Shown here piece after piece: positions 42,583 to 50,373 of a DNA stretch of 64,000 nucleotides (its first letter is position 1; each line of letters starts with the position of its first letter). The DNA is taken from positions 1-64,000 of the forward strand of contig NZ_JBHUDI010000006.1 of the NCBI RefSeq assembly GCF_042678045.1, written 5' to 3'. Both the position numbers and the translations under genes were made by a program. The notes under the pieces are model-generated. The model saw only the letters and a list, made by a program, of their open reading frames with translations, was not told where the DNA came from and made no database searches. This DNA comes from Natrinema amylolyticus_A. Lineage in GTDB: Archaea; Halobacteriota; Halobacteria; Halobacteriales; Natrialbaceae.

Positions 42583-44085
42583 TTACTCGCCGTCGGGCGA
42601 GTAGTTCGGTGCTTCGTCGGTGATCACGACGTCGTGGGCGTGGCTCTCGGCCTGGCCGGCCGAGGAGATACGGACGAACTCCGAGCGTTCCTTGAACTCG
42701 GGGATCGTCTCCGCACCGACGTAGCCCATGCCCGACTGCATGCCGCCGGCGAGCTGGTGGAGTTCGGACTGGAGCGTGCCCTTGTACGGCGTCGCCGCCT
42801 CGACACCCTCGGGGACGTACTCGTCGTCCTCGTCGGGTTCGTCCTTGAGGTAGCGATCGCTGTCGCCGGATTTCATCGCGCCGACCGAGCCCATGCCGCG
42901 GTACTGCTTGTACTTCTTGCCGTTCATGGTGACGACGCGGCCGGGTGCCTCGTCGGTGCCAGCGAAGTACGAACCGAGCATGACCGCGTCCGCGCCGGCG
43001 GCGATCGCCTTGATCGCATCGCCGGAGTATCGAATGCCACCGTCGGCAATCACAGGGACATCGTGTTCGGCGGCGACGTCGGCGACCTGTGCGACGGCCG
43101 TGATCTGGGGCATGCCAGCTCCCGAGACGACGCGCGTGGTACAGATCGAACCCGGCCCGATACCGACCTTGATGCCGTCCGCGAAGTCGACGAGATCGGC
43201 AGCCGCCTCACGGGTGCCGACGTTACCGACGACGACGTCCGCATCGACGGACTCCTTGATCTCACGGGCGCCGTCGATGACGTTCAGGTTGTGCGCGTGT
43301 GCGGTGTCAATAAAGAGGACGTCCGCGCCGGCCTCGTCGGCGGCCTCGGCGCGGTCTTGCTCGAAGGGACTGACGGCGACGCCACAGCGGAGTCGGCCGC
43401 CCTCGTCGCGAACGGCTTCTTGATACTCACGGCGCTGGAGAATGCCCTGCATCGTCACGAGGCCGACCAGCAGGTTCTCGTCGTCGACGACCGGCACGCG
43501 CTCGATCTTGTGCTCGTACATCAAATCGAACGCGTCGCGGGCGTCGATGTCCTCGGGGGCCGTGATGACCTCGTCGGTCATCGCTTCCGTGACCGGGTCA
43601 TCCTCGTTGACCTCGAGGTGGGGCCGGATGTCCGTACTCGAGATGATCCCCAGGACCTCGCCGCGGGTGTTGACGACGGGCGCGCCGCCGACGCCCTGGC
43701 GGGCCATCAGGTCGTCGACCTCACGGACGGACATCTCGGGATCGGCCGTGACGACGGACTCGAGGGGGATGATGAGCTCGTCAGCGCTTTTGACGCGCTC
43801 GATCTCCTCGACCATCTCGTCGACGTTCATGTTGCGATGGAGAACGCCGAGCCCGCCGTGGCGGGCCATCGCGATCGCCATGCCGCTCTCGGTGACGGTG
43901 TCCATCGCCGCCGAGAGGATCGGGACGGAGACCTCGACGTTTTTCGAGACGTTCGAGGTGAGATCGGCGTCGTCCGGTTCGACACGGCTCTCCTTCGGAC
44001 GAAGAAGGACATCGTCGAACGTTAGCGCTTCCGGTACCTGTAGTTTCGAAGAATAGGGCTCGTGCTCAGGAACGTCGTTCGCCAT
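42583..44085 (-). CDS. guaB: IMP dehydrogenase
   Basis: A 500-residue IMPDH that oxidises IMP to XMP in guanine nucleotide synthesis. ALTFDDVLLRPKES opens the barrel; two CBS domains (about 100-215) are inserted; GPGSICTTRVVSGAGMPQ has the catalytic cysteine; KKYKQYRGMGSVGAM is the flap, and GGMQSGMGYVGA is the C-terminal active-site segment. ATG 44085 (MANDVPEHEP) was chosen because the upstream frame is not protein-like. The acidic DEPDEDDEY insertion in the flap region is a halophile trait. Confidence 0.95.
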   Translation of the reverse strand: MANDVPEHEPYSSKLQVPEALTFDDVLLRPKESRVEPDDADLTSNVSKNVEVSVPILSAAMDTVTESGMAIAMARHGGLGVLHRNMNVDEMVEEIERVKSADELIIPLESVVTADPEMSVREVDDLMARQGVGGAPVVNTRGEVLGIISSTDIRPHLEVNEDDPVTEAMTDEVITAPEDIDARDAFDLMYEHKIERVPVVDDENLLVGLVTMQGILQRREYQEAVRDEGGRLRCGVAVSPFEQDRAEAADEAGADVLFIDTAHAHNLNVIDGAREIKESVDADVVVGNVGTREAAADLVDFADGIKVGIGPGSICTTRVVSGAGMPQITAVAQVADVAAEHDVPVIADGGIRYSGDAIKAIAAGADAVMLGSYFAGTDEAPGRVVTMNGKKYKQYRGMGSVGAMKSGDSDRYLKDEPDEDDEYVPEGVEAATPYKGTLQSELHQLAGGMQSGMGYVGAETIPEFKERSEFVRISSAGQAESHAHDVVITDEAPNYSPDGE

Positions 44086-44572
44086 GTAAACTGTCCGGTG
44101 TCCCGGGGGAAAAGCGTTGCGAGATGAAACTCGGGTGAGAACGGTTGTCGAGGCCGTCAGTAGGCGATCCGTTGTGCCATGCGAGTGATCATCTCGGTTC
44201 AGACGCGTCTCGATCGGACTCGAGGCGATCGCCGCGACGGCTGCCCACATCCAGTGCAGGTCTGTCCATTTCCGTACGAATACGGCTGATACCTCACGAA
44301 TACTACCTGGTCGTGAAACCCTCTCTCACGCAACGTTTATTGACAATCCTGCCGTGAATTCGGGTATGTACGCTGTGAGTGCATCCGACGCCCGAACTGC
44401 TGGCCGGACGAGCTTCGACTCCGTCGCCACCTTTGCGTTCGGGAATTTTACACCGAAACTCACAGCGAATGGCCAGAAACCCAAATCGATCGAGCGGTGT
44501 GTGGACCGATCGGTCTGGGATCGGCATTCATATCGCCCACTGGCCTCGGGTCACGGCCATCGGCCCTGACCG
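44086..44572. other. 487 bp intergenic region
   Basis: It lies between divergent guaB and the membrane protein at 44573. A TATA-like CGTTTATTGAC at 44332-44342 stands about 28 bp before ATG 44366, which opens a 67-codon frame to 44569. The encoded sequence has no recognisable pattern and ends within GGGTCACGGCC repeats, so it is more likely a transcript leader than a gene. I see no RNA motif I can name. Confidence 0.4.
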
Positions 44573-45481
44573 ATGAGTACGTCACAGCATCCGGTCGCGC
44601 TCCAGATGGAGCGCATCGTCGGCGGTGACGCGAGACTGCTCGCGCTGGTGATGATGCTCCCGTTAGTCGACGGTGTCTTCCCCGCGTTGATCCTGGCTGG
44701 CGCGCTCGACGATCCGCTGGGCGCGATTCAGGTCGGCCTGTTGATCTTCGGCGGGAGCGCGACCGTCGCCGTCATCCTCGCGGAGATGGACGGCACCCCG
44801 CGCGAGCAGGCGGCGGTCGTCATGCTCGTCGGCGTCCCACTGATCCTGCTGGCAGCCGTCCAGGCCGCGCTCGCGCCGGTGATCGAGAGCGTCATCGACA
44901 TCGTCATCTTCGAACGATTCGCGGCGCTGGTGATCGCCGCCATCGCGGCCAAGACCGCAAGCGCGACCATCGGCGACTACCTCCCCAACCCCGTCGTCGT
45001 CATCGGGCTGGGGCTGGTCGCCAGCGTCGATCCGTCCGGACTGACGGTGCAGGTGATGACCGATCCCGTCCTCGTCGCCAACGCGACGCTGGCGGCGGCC
45101 ATCGGCGTCGCCTTCGCACTGACGATCGCACTGACCGGTCCGTACCTCCGGACGTACATGGACATCGACCGGTTCCGCTTCGGCAGCGCCGTCGCGCTGG
45201 GCCTGCTCCCACTGTCCCTGCTCGGGATGGCCTTCGGACAGGCCCCGCTCGCCGCGTTGCTCGTCGCCGCCGTCTTCGCCGTCGACCTGCCGCTGGGCGG
45301 GACCGACTCGGACTCGAGTCCGCAAGCGAAGCCAGACGCGGCCGCCAAACTGAGCGCGGTGCCCGACGGCGGGGCTGGCGAGGGCTCGAGCGAGCCCCCG
45401 GCAACGGACAGCGACGACGAGCCGGACACGTATCCGGGTGACGAGACGACGGACACCGCGGGCCGGGCCCCATGGCTGTAG
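44573..45481 (+). CDS. DUF5794-like haloarchaeal membrane protein
   Basis: A 302-residue protein with seven to eight hydrophobic segments in residues 20-240 and a long acidic, disordered C-terminus (about 245-302). ALVMMLPLVDGVFPALILAGALDDPLGAIQVGLLIFGGSA and KTASATIGDYLPNPVVVIGLGLVASVDPSG resemble the family named DUF5794 as I remember it. No function is known. It is followed 57 bp later by tRNA-Trp in the same direction. Confidence 0.7.
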   Translation: MSTSQHPVALQMERIVGGDARLLALVMMLPLVDGVFPALILAGALDDPLGAIQVGLLIFGGSATVAVILAEMDGTPREQAAVVMLVGVPLILLAAVQAALAPVIESVIDIVIFERFAALVIAAIAAKTASATIGDYLPNPVVVIGLGLVASVDPSGLTVQVMTDPVLVANATLAAAIGVAFALTIALTGPYLRTYMDIDRFRFGSAVALGLLPLSLLGMAFGQAPLAALLVAAVFAVDLPLGGTDSDSSPQAKPDAAAKLSAVPDGGAGEGSSEPPATDSDDEPDTYPGDETTDTAGRAPWL

Positions 45482-45538
45482 TGCGGTTTCGGTCCGAATC
45501 GAAACCACTTTACGGGCGATCCCCCAACTGAAGGACGC

Positions 45539-45713
45539 GGGGTCGTGGCCAAGCCAGGCATGGCGACTGACTCCAGAGGCACCGCGCCCGGGACGACACT
45601 CCAGACTGATATACTGATCGGGCACCTGATCAGTGTCCGTGTGATGACCCTCTGGAGTTCCGAGGCGCACCGGAGATATCAGTCGATCGGGGGTTCAAAT
45701 CCCTCCGACCCCA
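45539..45713 (+). tRNA. tRNA-Trp(CCA) with a 101 nt intron
   Basis: The acceptor arms GGGGTCG (45539) and CGACCCC (ending 45712) pair, with discriminator A at 45713. The D arm is GCCAAGCCAGGCATGGC; the anticodon CCA is at 45573-45575; the T arm is GGGGGTTCAAATCCCTC. The anticodon stem ACTGA/TCAGT is interrupted after position 37 by an intron at about 45577-45677. Terminal CCA is not encoded. Exon boundaries were set by keeping a seven-base anticodon loop; the exact cut sites may differ by one base. Confidence 0.95.
45577..45677 (+). ncRNA. tRNA-Trp intron carrying a box C/D guide RNA
   Basis: The intron holds box C GTGATGA (45641-45647), a guide at 45651-45658 complementary to the anticodon loop (45570-45577), and a D'-like CCGA at 45660. 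The fifth base before that box pairs with C34 (45573). A second guide, GACTGATAT (45604-45612), precedes CTGA (45614) and pairs with 45676-45684, placing U39 (45679) at the fifth base. These are the two 2'-O-methylation targets known for the Haloferax volcanii tRNA-Trp intron. Confidence 0.85.
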
Positions 45714-45754
45714 TATTCTCGCCGCACACAACTTCGTGAGCGGGGAGTATTGGA
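45693..45754 (+). repeat. tRNA-Trp 3' end direct repeat, copy 1 (attachment-site-like)
   Basis: The T arm and acceptor end of tRNA-Trp plus about 40 bp of following DNA. A diverged copy begins at 45815. Shared words include GTTCAAATCCCTCC and GAGTATT. Confidence 0.65.
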
Positions 45755-46243
45755 CGAGGTGGATTTGAACGAGACTGAGGTTCTGCGACCAACGGGAGCA
45801 GGTTCTCAGGCGTTGTTCAAATCCCTCCAACCCATCTTCTCGTATCAAACAAACTCGCGAGCTGTGAGTATTAGAATGTTAACCAGGGCGGAGTGTGAAC
45901 CGGCCGGGTTCAAACAGAACAGCAGTAGTCCGTTCAGTGCGGTGTCGATCGCATGACGGACACGTAGTGGCGGGAAAGGTAGCCACCGTGTGGGTTCGAC
46001 CACCACCTGGTAGAACAGCCCTCGTGAGTGGCAGCACTCTTGCGATACGTCTTTTCATACTGTCGGACAAAACGGTTCATTCCTCGATCGGACCCGAGAC
46101 GCTGTCGGCACGGCGACAGCGCCAAAAAATCACAGCGCCCCACTCACGTCTCTGCTGAGTTCCAGTTGATCCAGATGAATCGGGGGTTATGCCAGAGATG
46201 GATTGCCACCACGTTTTTACGAAATAGCCTCTGATCGAGTATT
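45714..46243. other. gene-poor region after tRNA-Trp
   Basis: 530 bp with no credible gene. It begins with the att-like duplication and then has lower G+C than the flanks. Frames here and on the opposite strand translate to tRNA-derived sequence such as GRRDLNPR, a known misannotation. TTTTTACGAAATAG at about 46214 is the probable promoter of the small gene at 46244. Confidence 0.5.
45815..45875 (+). repeat. tRNA-Trp 3' end direct repeat, copy 2 (attachment-site-like)
   Basis: GTTCAAATCCCTCCAACCCA repeats the tRNA-Trp T arm and acceptor end with one substitution and one deleted C, and the likeness continues through CTTCTCG and CTCGCGAGC to GAGTATTAGA. The 122 bp spacing and gradual divergence suggest the scar of old integration and excision at this tRNA gene. 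Confidence 0.65.
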
Positions 46244-46384
46244 ATGGACTCTGCAACACTAACGTATATCGTGTCTATCGTGTTGATATTCCTCGTGATT
46301 TGTGCAGCTATGCTCTTGGCAGTAGCGTACGGGGCGATAGATATTTTCGTCGACTACTACGGTTGGGTGTTGGCTGGTTTCTAA
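46244..46384 (+). CDS. 46-residue single-span membrane protein
   Basis: A short gene reading MDSATLTYIVSIVLIFLVIC... with one long hydrophobic segment (about residues 7-30) and the ending DYYGWVLAGF. A TTTTTACG box lies about 28 bp before the ATG, the pattern seen for many genes in this window. The composition and clean start and stop make it a plausible small membrane protein. The function is unknown. Repeat B3 begins 7 bp after its stop. Confidence 0.55.
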   Translation: MDSATLTYIVSIVLIFLVICAAMLLAVAYGAIDIFVDYYGWVLAGF

Positions 46385-46390
46385 TTCGTA

Positions 46391-46498
46391 TACTATCAGG
46401 CAGAAGTCAATACGGAGTCAGCCACGTATTCGCGGCCGTCTCCGGGTGAGACGGCCGTAGCAGAGCGACCGATCGTCACGTCGTTCTGTCCGGCAGTA
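46391..46498. repeat. family B palindromic repeat, copy B3 (opposite orientation)
   Basis: A 108 bp copy in reverse orientation: its right end CTGTCCGGCAGTA is the complement of the B1/B2 left end, and ACGACGT and GGCCGTC/GACGGCC core words are kept. It is more diverged than B1 and B2. It directly abuts the TAA stop of the minus-strand frame at 46499. Confidence 0.78.
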
Positions 46499-46708
46499 TT
46501 AGACCCGAGCAGAGGAGATCGCTCGGCCGAACCATATTGTCTCGGCAGCTTGTGTGGCTACGGCCAAAGTTCCAAACTTCGTCCAGGCCGCCGCCAGGTC
46601 CTCGAGCGCGATGATCTCACCCGCAGTGGCTACGATAGCTGTCGTTTCAACTACGAGTCTTACTTTACCGTAGAAACGTCGGCTAAGGGCCGACGTAAGC
46701 ACACTCAT
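46499..46708 (-). CDS. possible small hypothetical protein
   Basis: A 69-residue frame (MSVLTSALSRRFYGKVRLVVETTAIVATAGE...) with a moderately hydrophobic centre. Two points favour it: a CATATACAAGC TATA-like element about 25 bp before the ATG on this strand, and repeat B3 placed immediately after its stop, as B1 follows its upstream gene. It has no recognised homology, and the sequence is not strongly acidic. Confidence 0.35.
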   Translation of the reverse strand: MSVLTSALSRRFYGKVRLVVETTAIVATAGEIIALEDLAAAWTKFGTLAVATQAAETIWFGRAISSARV

Positions 46709-46978
46709 TGCCCAAATGGTGGTTGCTTGTATATGTCTGAGATCGTGGCACGGATGGTTGGTGGTGCGATCTCAGGTATAGCGAGGATCTGTGGCTGAAT
46801 CGACCGTCCCTCGCCACCTGTGTCTTGTAGCGGGTTTATAATAGCCTATTGCCTGTCTGGGAATATAGTACGTAGTAACGCAGAGGACTGGATGAGGAGG
46901 CAAGATTCTCGGACTTCTCTAGCCCAACCTCGTTAGTAAGATACAGTTACATACTAAATACATGATAGACGCGCTATC
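46709..46978. other. AT-richer intergenic stretch
   Basis: About 270 bp without a supported gene, with several AT-rich patches (GTTTATAATAGCC, GGAATATAGTACG, ACATACTAAATACATG). Nothing with a recognisable RNA structure was seen. Confidence 0.4.
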
Positions 46979-46987
46979 CCTTAAATA
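46979..46987 (+). promoter_or_regulatory. TATA box for the gene at 47011
   Basis: CCTTAAATA centred about 28 bp before ATG 47011. Confidence 0.6.
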
Positions 46988-47010
46988 CGAAGCACGTGGT
47001 AGAACCGCGT

Positions 47011-47406
47011 ATGAGCCGAACACGATCCGCGGACGATTCGTCAGTGTTGGTTCAGCGAACGGCCGGCCTGACGGCGGTGCTCGGCGCGTTCATCATGATG
47101 TCGACGGTCTTCTTCACGATTACCGACTTCATGGGGATCCAGAACGTCCCCGTCGGCGCGGTAGTAGCGTTCCTCGCCGCGTTTCAGGCCTATCGAACCA
47201 ACGAGCACCGGTCACCAAGCATCGTCATCGCGGCCGTCCTCGCCGTGCTGGGAATCTGGATCGTCGCGGCACCGTTCGTCCTAGGCGTCGACCGCGCGCT
47301 GGTGATCGGAGTCAACGGTGTTGCCGGTGTGCTTATCGTGATTCTGTCCCTCGTCGGGGCATACGGCAGCCGCCAGTTGTCGACGACCGCATCGGCGAGC
47401 GCATAG
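47011..47406 (+). CDS. SPW-repeat-like four-helix membrane protein
   Basis: A 131-residue membrane protein with four hydrophobic segments (about 18-36, 43-56, 67-88, 97-118). GIWIVAAPFVLG near residue 77 resembles the W-x-(S/A)-P-(W/F)-x-LG core of SPW-repeat proteins. No enzymatic role is known for the family. The start is supported by the TATA box. It is convergent with the Gate-domain transporter, with repeat A6 between. Confidence 0.65.
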   Translation: MSRTRSADDSSVLVQRTAGLTAVLGAFIMMSTVFFTITDFMGIQNVPVGAVVAFLAAFQAYRTNEHRSPSIVIAAVLAVLGIWIVAAPFVLGVDRALVIGVNGVAGVLIVILSLVGAYGSRQLSTTASASA

Positions 47407-47463
47407 GATCGATTGTCGGTCAATCCGTTCGAGACGCAGGAACGGCAGTACCACAGTGGCGTC

Positions 47464-47544
47464 ATACGGTCTGCTGTCAGTCAGTGCCGGTGCGACCATG
47501 ACCGTCCTGCGATTGTACCGGTACACAGTGACAGCAGACCGTAT
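47464..47544. repeat. family A extragenic palindrome, copy A6
   Basis: An 81 bp copy with perfect outer arms: ATACGGTCTGCTGTCA and TGACAGCAGACCGTAT are exact complements over 16 bp. The inner arms are GCCGGTGCGACC and GATTGTACCGG. It lies between convergent genes, and its right end is part of the TGA stop of the minus-strand gene. Confidence 0.9.
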
Positions 47545-48539
47545 CAGGCGACGAAGAAAACGCCGATCGCGACGAGGATGAACGCCGCTTTCAGACAGAC
47601 GTTGACGACGATCACTTTCGTGCCGAACGACGCTCCCCAGATGCCGAACTGAAACGGGATCGAGCGCTTGACCGTCCCGATCGTCAGCGAGACGAGGCTG
47701 CCGACCAGCAGCGTAATCACCGCCTCCTCGGGCGTCAATACGTCACCGATCATGGGTGCGACGGTGATCGCGCCGGTCGTCGGATCGACCAGCGAGACGA
47801 GGATGACCGGCACCGCGGCCCCTGGCAGCCCCAACAGGCCAGCGATCGGCTCGAGCACCACACCTGGATCGTCGAGCCCGGCCGACGCGAACGCGGCGAG
47901 GATTTGGTCCGAGTACTCGAGGGCGACAAAGACCAGCGAGTAGACGATCGCGAGTCGGGGAACGATCGAACGCAGGCGCTCGTAAGTACTCAGGGCGGCA
48001 GCGGAGAGCTTCTCGCGGTTCGTCTGTGGCTCGTCGTCCTCGTCGGGCGTGTCGGGTTCGATTGCGGCGCCGTCGTAGTCGGCCCCCCGCAGGAAGAGGG
48101 CACCGGCAAGCAAGCCGACGAGCGTGATGGCAAGCGAGATACCGGCGCGGGCACCCACGTACATGAGCCCGACCTGCAGTCCGAGAATCGGGATGAGAAC
48201 GGGCCCATAGTAGGTGAAAATGTGCTGGATGAAGCCGAAGAAGGTGTTGATGATGATGGCAATCAGCGTGGCTCGATCGTCGAGCAAGCCCTCCTCGCGA
48301 AACTCCGCGAGCATCCCATAGCCAGCGGTCACCGAGACCGCGTTGGTGAGAACGGCAGTGCCGACTTCCGGGGGAAGGTTCGCTGGCTCCGTCAGATACC
48401 GGCCCACGCGGGCGACGAGTTCGACCACGCCGTACTCCACTGCGAGGTTGGCCAGGCCGACACCCACCCCGATTAGGAGCGTGATCGTCACCACGCGCGG
48501 CAGCGCCTCCTCGAGCAAGACGGTGAGCAGCGACTCCAC
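47544..48539 (-). CDS. nucleoside-recognition (Gate) domain membrane protein
   Basis: About 331 residues if started at GTG 48539, with two Gate-domain halves. VVTITLLIGVGVGLANLAVEYGVVE and GTAVLTNAVSVTAGYGMLAEF are in the first half, and VSLVDPTTGAITVAPMIGDVLTPEEAVITLLVGSLVSLTIGTVKRSIPFQFGIWG in the second. A cytoplasmic acidic linker (PDTPDEDDEPQTNREK) separates them. The family includes nucleoside permeases and SpmA/FeoB-like gates; the cargo is unknown. ATG 48623 would add a polar 28-residue extension overlapping the divergent promoter. Confidence 0.75.
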   Translation of the reverse strand: MESLLTVLLEEALPRVVTITLLIGVGVGLANLAVEYGVVELVARVGRYLTEPANLPPEVGTAVLTNAVSVTAGYGMLAEFREEGLLDDRATLIAIIINTFFGFIQHIFTYYGPVLIPILGLQVGLMYVGARAGISLAITLVGLLAGALFLRGADYDGAAIEPDTPDEDDEPQTNREKLSAAALSTYERLRSIVPRLAIVYSLVFVALEYSDQILAAFASAGLDDPGVVLEPIAGLLGLPGAAVPVILVSLVDPTTGAITVAPMIGDVLTPEEAVITLLVGSLVSLTIGTVKRSIPFQFGIWGASFGTKVIVVNVCLKAAFILVAIGVFFVA

Positions 48540-48630
48540 GACAACCGGTTCGAATTTCGAGGGGAAAGGGCCATCGGATCGAGCACGCCCAGCAGGTACC
48601 TTTTCCTTCAAACCAGTCGTCAAGACAGCT

Positions 48631-49224
48631 ATGAGCGATAGCGATGTCCGCGTGGCTGCACTCTGTGGCAGTCTTCGCGATGGAAGTTACACCCGAATCG
48701 CGCTCGAGCAGGCGCTCTCAGCCGCCGAACGAGCTGGAGCCACCACAGAACTGCTCGACCTCCGCGAGTACGAGTTGCCGATCTTCGACGCGGATCGCGA
48801 CCGAGAGGATGCGGGCGATGCAGCCGAGCTGGCGGCTCGCGTCCGCGCGGCCGACACGATCCTGCTCGGATCGCCGATGTATCACGGGTCGTTTTCCTCA
48901 CCGCTGAAGACCGCGCTCGACTACTGTGGGTTCGACGAGTTCGAGGACAAGACCGTCGGCTTGCTCGCCGTCTCCGGCGGGGCCTTCCCCGTGACGGCGC
49001 TCGAGCATATGCGGTCGGTCTGTCGCGCGCTGAACGCGTGGGTCATTCCCCACGAGGCGGCGATCCCGAACGCGAGCGCCGCCATCGATGACGGCGAATT
49101 CGCCGATCCGAAACTCGAGACGCGGGTAACGACGCTGGGCAGGCGGGCGGTCCAGTATGCGACGATCGAGCCGGACCCGGGTTCCTTCGAGAGCGACCAG
49201 AACGTGGGTGCACAGGGGAAGTGA
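48631..49224 (+). CDS. NADPH-dependent FMN reductase family protein
   Basis: A 197-residue flavodoxin-like protein. ALCGSLRDGSYTRIALEQAL (phosphate loop), LLDLREYELPIFDADRD, ADTILLGSPMYHGSFSSPLKTALDYC and KTVGLLAVSGGAFPVTALEHMRSVCRALNAWVIP follow the order of the FMN_red family (azoreductase/chromate-reductase-like). It should reduce free flavin or quinones with NAD(P)H. ATG 48631 follows a TTTTCCTTCAAA promoter-like stretch and is divergent from the Gate-domain gene. Confidence 0.88.
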   Translation: MSDSDVRVAALCGSLRDGSYTRIALEQALSAAERAGATTELLDLREYELPIFDADRDREDAGDAAELAARVRAADTILLGSPMYHGSFSSPLKTALDYCGFDEFEDKTVGLLAVSGGAFPVTALEHMRSVCRALNAWVIPHEAAIPNASAAIDDGEFADPKLETRVTTLGRRAVQYATIEPDPGSFESDQNVGAQGK

Positions 49225-49266
49225 GACTGGTAGAGGGTGTGGTGGATCGGCGATCTCACATCAAAA

Positions 49267-49911
49267 TCAAGTACCAAGAAGCCGCTGAAAGCGGTGCTGG
49301 TGAGCGAGGAACGCGAAGAGGCCGAACGCCAGCACGCCCAGATGAACGGCATCGAGCCGAAGCACGACCGTCGTCGAACCGACGGCAAGCGGCGACGAGG
49401 CGATCGCCCAGTCAGTAAACCAGGCGGTCGCGAGCAGCGTCGACGCGCCGACGGCCAGCAACAGCCCCGAAATAGCCAGTGTGACCGGCCAGCCATCGGT
49501 CGCCGGCTGTCTGAAGGTACGGCGCTCGAGGACGAACTGGCCGGTGAGAACCCCGGCGAACACGAGGGTCGCGACGGCAACACCGAGGGGATCGCCGATC
49601 AGTTCGGCCACGAGCAGCCAGACGATCCAGCCGGACGTGAGGACGACCGTCACGCCGAGTCGCCGCGGCTCCAGGAGATCACCGAGGTCGCTGACCGTCG
49701 CCCCGAAGATCCCCATTCTGAGCAGCGAGCCACAGAAAAGTACCCCAAGTCCTGCGAGCGCGGTCGCTGTCGTCCGCGGACCGATGACGAGGCTGAACCA
49801 GCACCCGACCGCGACGGTTTCGACGGCCGCCGCAGAGAGCGCGGCAGTAACGCCGACGACGCGCCGTCGCGCCGTTCGGCCGAGTACCTCGGGCTGGCGG
49901 AGGACACTCAT
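49267..49911 (-). CDS. hypothetical membrane protein
   Basis: A 214-residue protein with six or seven hydrophobic segments and short polar loops (VLERRTFRQPATDGWP). The polypeptide ends in HQHRFQRLLGT. I do not recognise a family. It is convergent with the FMN reductase gene, and its ATG 49911 is preferred to 49953, whose extension is polar. Confidence 0.65.
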   Translation of the reverse strand: MSVLRQPEVLGRTARRRVVGVTAALSAAAVETVAVGCWFSLVIGPRTTATALAGLGVLFCGSLLRMGIFGATVSDLGDLLEPRRLGVTVVLTSGWIVWLLVAELIGDPLGVAVATLVFAGVLTGQFVLERRTFRQPATDGWPVTLAISGLLLAVGASTLLATAWFTDWAIASSPLAVGSTTVVLRLDAVHLGVLAFGLFAFLAHQHRFQRLLGT

Positions 49912-50373
49912 GTGTGCATCCCTCTCAGGGAACCCTTTCGTTATGGAAGTCATTCCACGGAGATGGCGCGCGCTCGTCGTGCCGATGCAGCCTTATATGG
50001 CCGGAAGAACGGTGTTTACCGATCTGATACGACCAAACGACCGACGGCAACGCGTGTCTGATCCGTTAGCTTCCGTAAATGCGCTGTTTCTTCCCGCGCA
50101 CGTGCTATGCCGTACGAGAACACAGCCCGTGTCTCGAGCGCGATCAGCCGTCCAGGCCACAGAACGGCTCTCGAGGGCGTTTTTGAACGGTGATCGAGAC
50201 GCCGTTCGACGACGATCGGCCCGTTTGTTCGCGCACGATCGACCCGCCCGCCAGTTAACAAGTAGTTATACCGTCCGGTTTCGTGAGTAGTTCATGCATA
50301 CGATACGACGAACACGGCCGACCGAGAGAAACGAGGGATAGAACTATATATAGGGGTGTGGTCGGAGCGGATT
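49912..50373. other. 462 bp intergenic region between divergent genes
   Basis: Lower coding bias than its surroundings. Frames can be drawn on both strands, the longest 81 codons on the minus strand (50016-50261), but they are arginine-rich and lack protein-like patterns. The right end holds the promoter of the gene at 50374. Confidence 0.4.
50343..50352 (+). promoter_or_regulatory. TATA box for the gene at 50374
   Basis: ACTATATATA centred about 27 bp before ATG 50374; one of the best TATA matches in the window. Confidence 0.7.

Noticed and set aside
44366..44569. A 67-codon frame with a TATA-like box before it
   Set aside because: The translation has no conserved or protein-like pattern. 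The promoter may instead serve a leader for the downstream membrane protein, so it is mentioned only in the intergenic entry.
45630..45848. A minus-strand frame across tRNA-Trp and its duplicated end reading GRRDLNPR
   Set aside because: This is the antisense translation of a tRNA gene, a well-known annotation artefact.
49354..49911. Possible plus-strand protein opposite the hypothetical membrane protein
   Set aside because: The plus-strand frames are highly charged and Arg/Glu-rich, while the minus-strand frame shows regular membrane helices.
50016..50261. An 81-codon minus-strand frame in the 49.9-50.4 kb gap
   Set aside because: It is basic, has no promoter at its start, and lacks the acidic composition of real haloarchaeal proteins.
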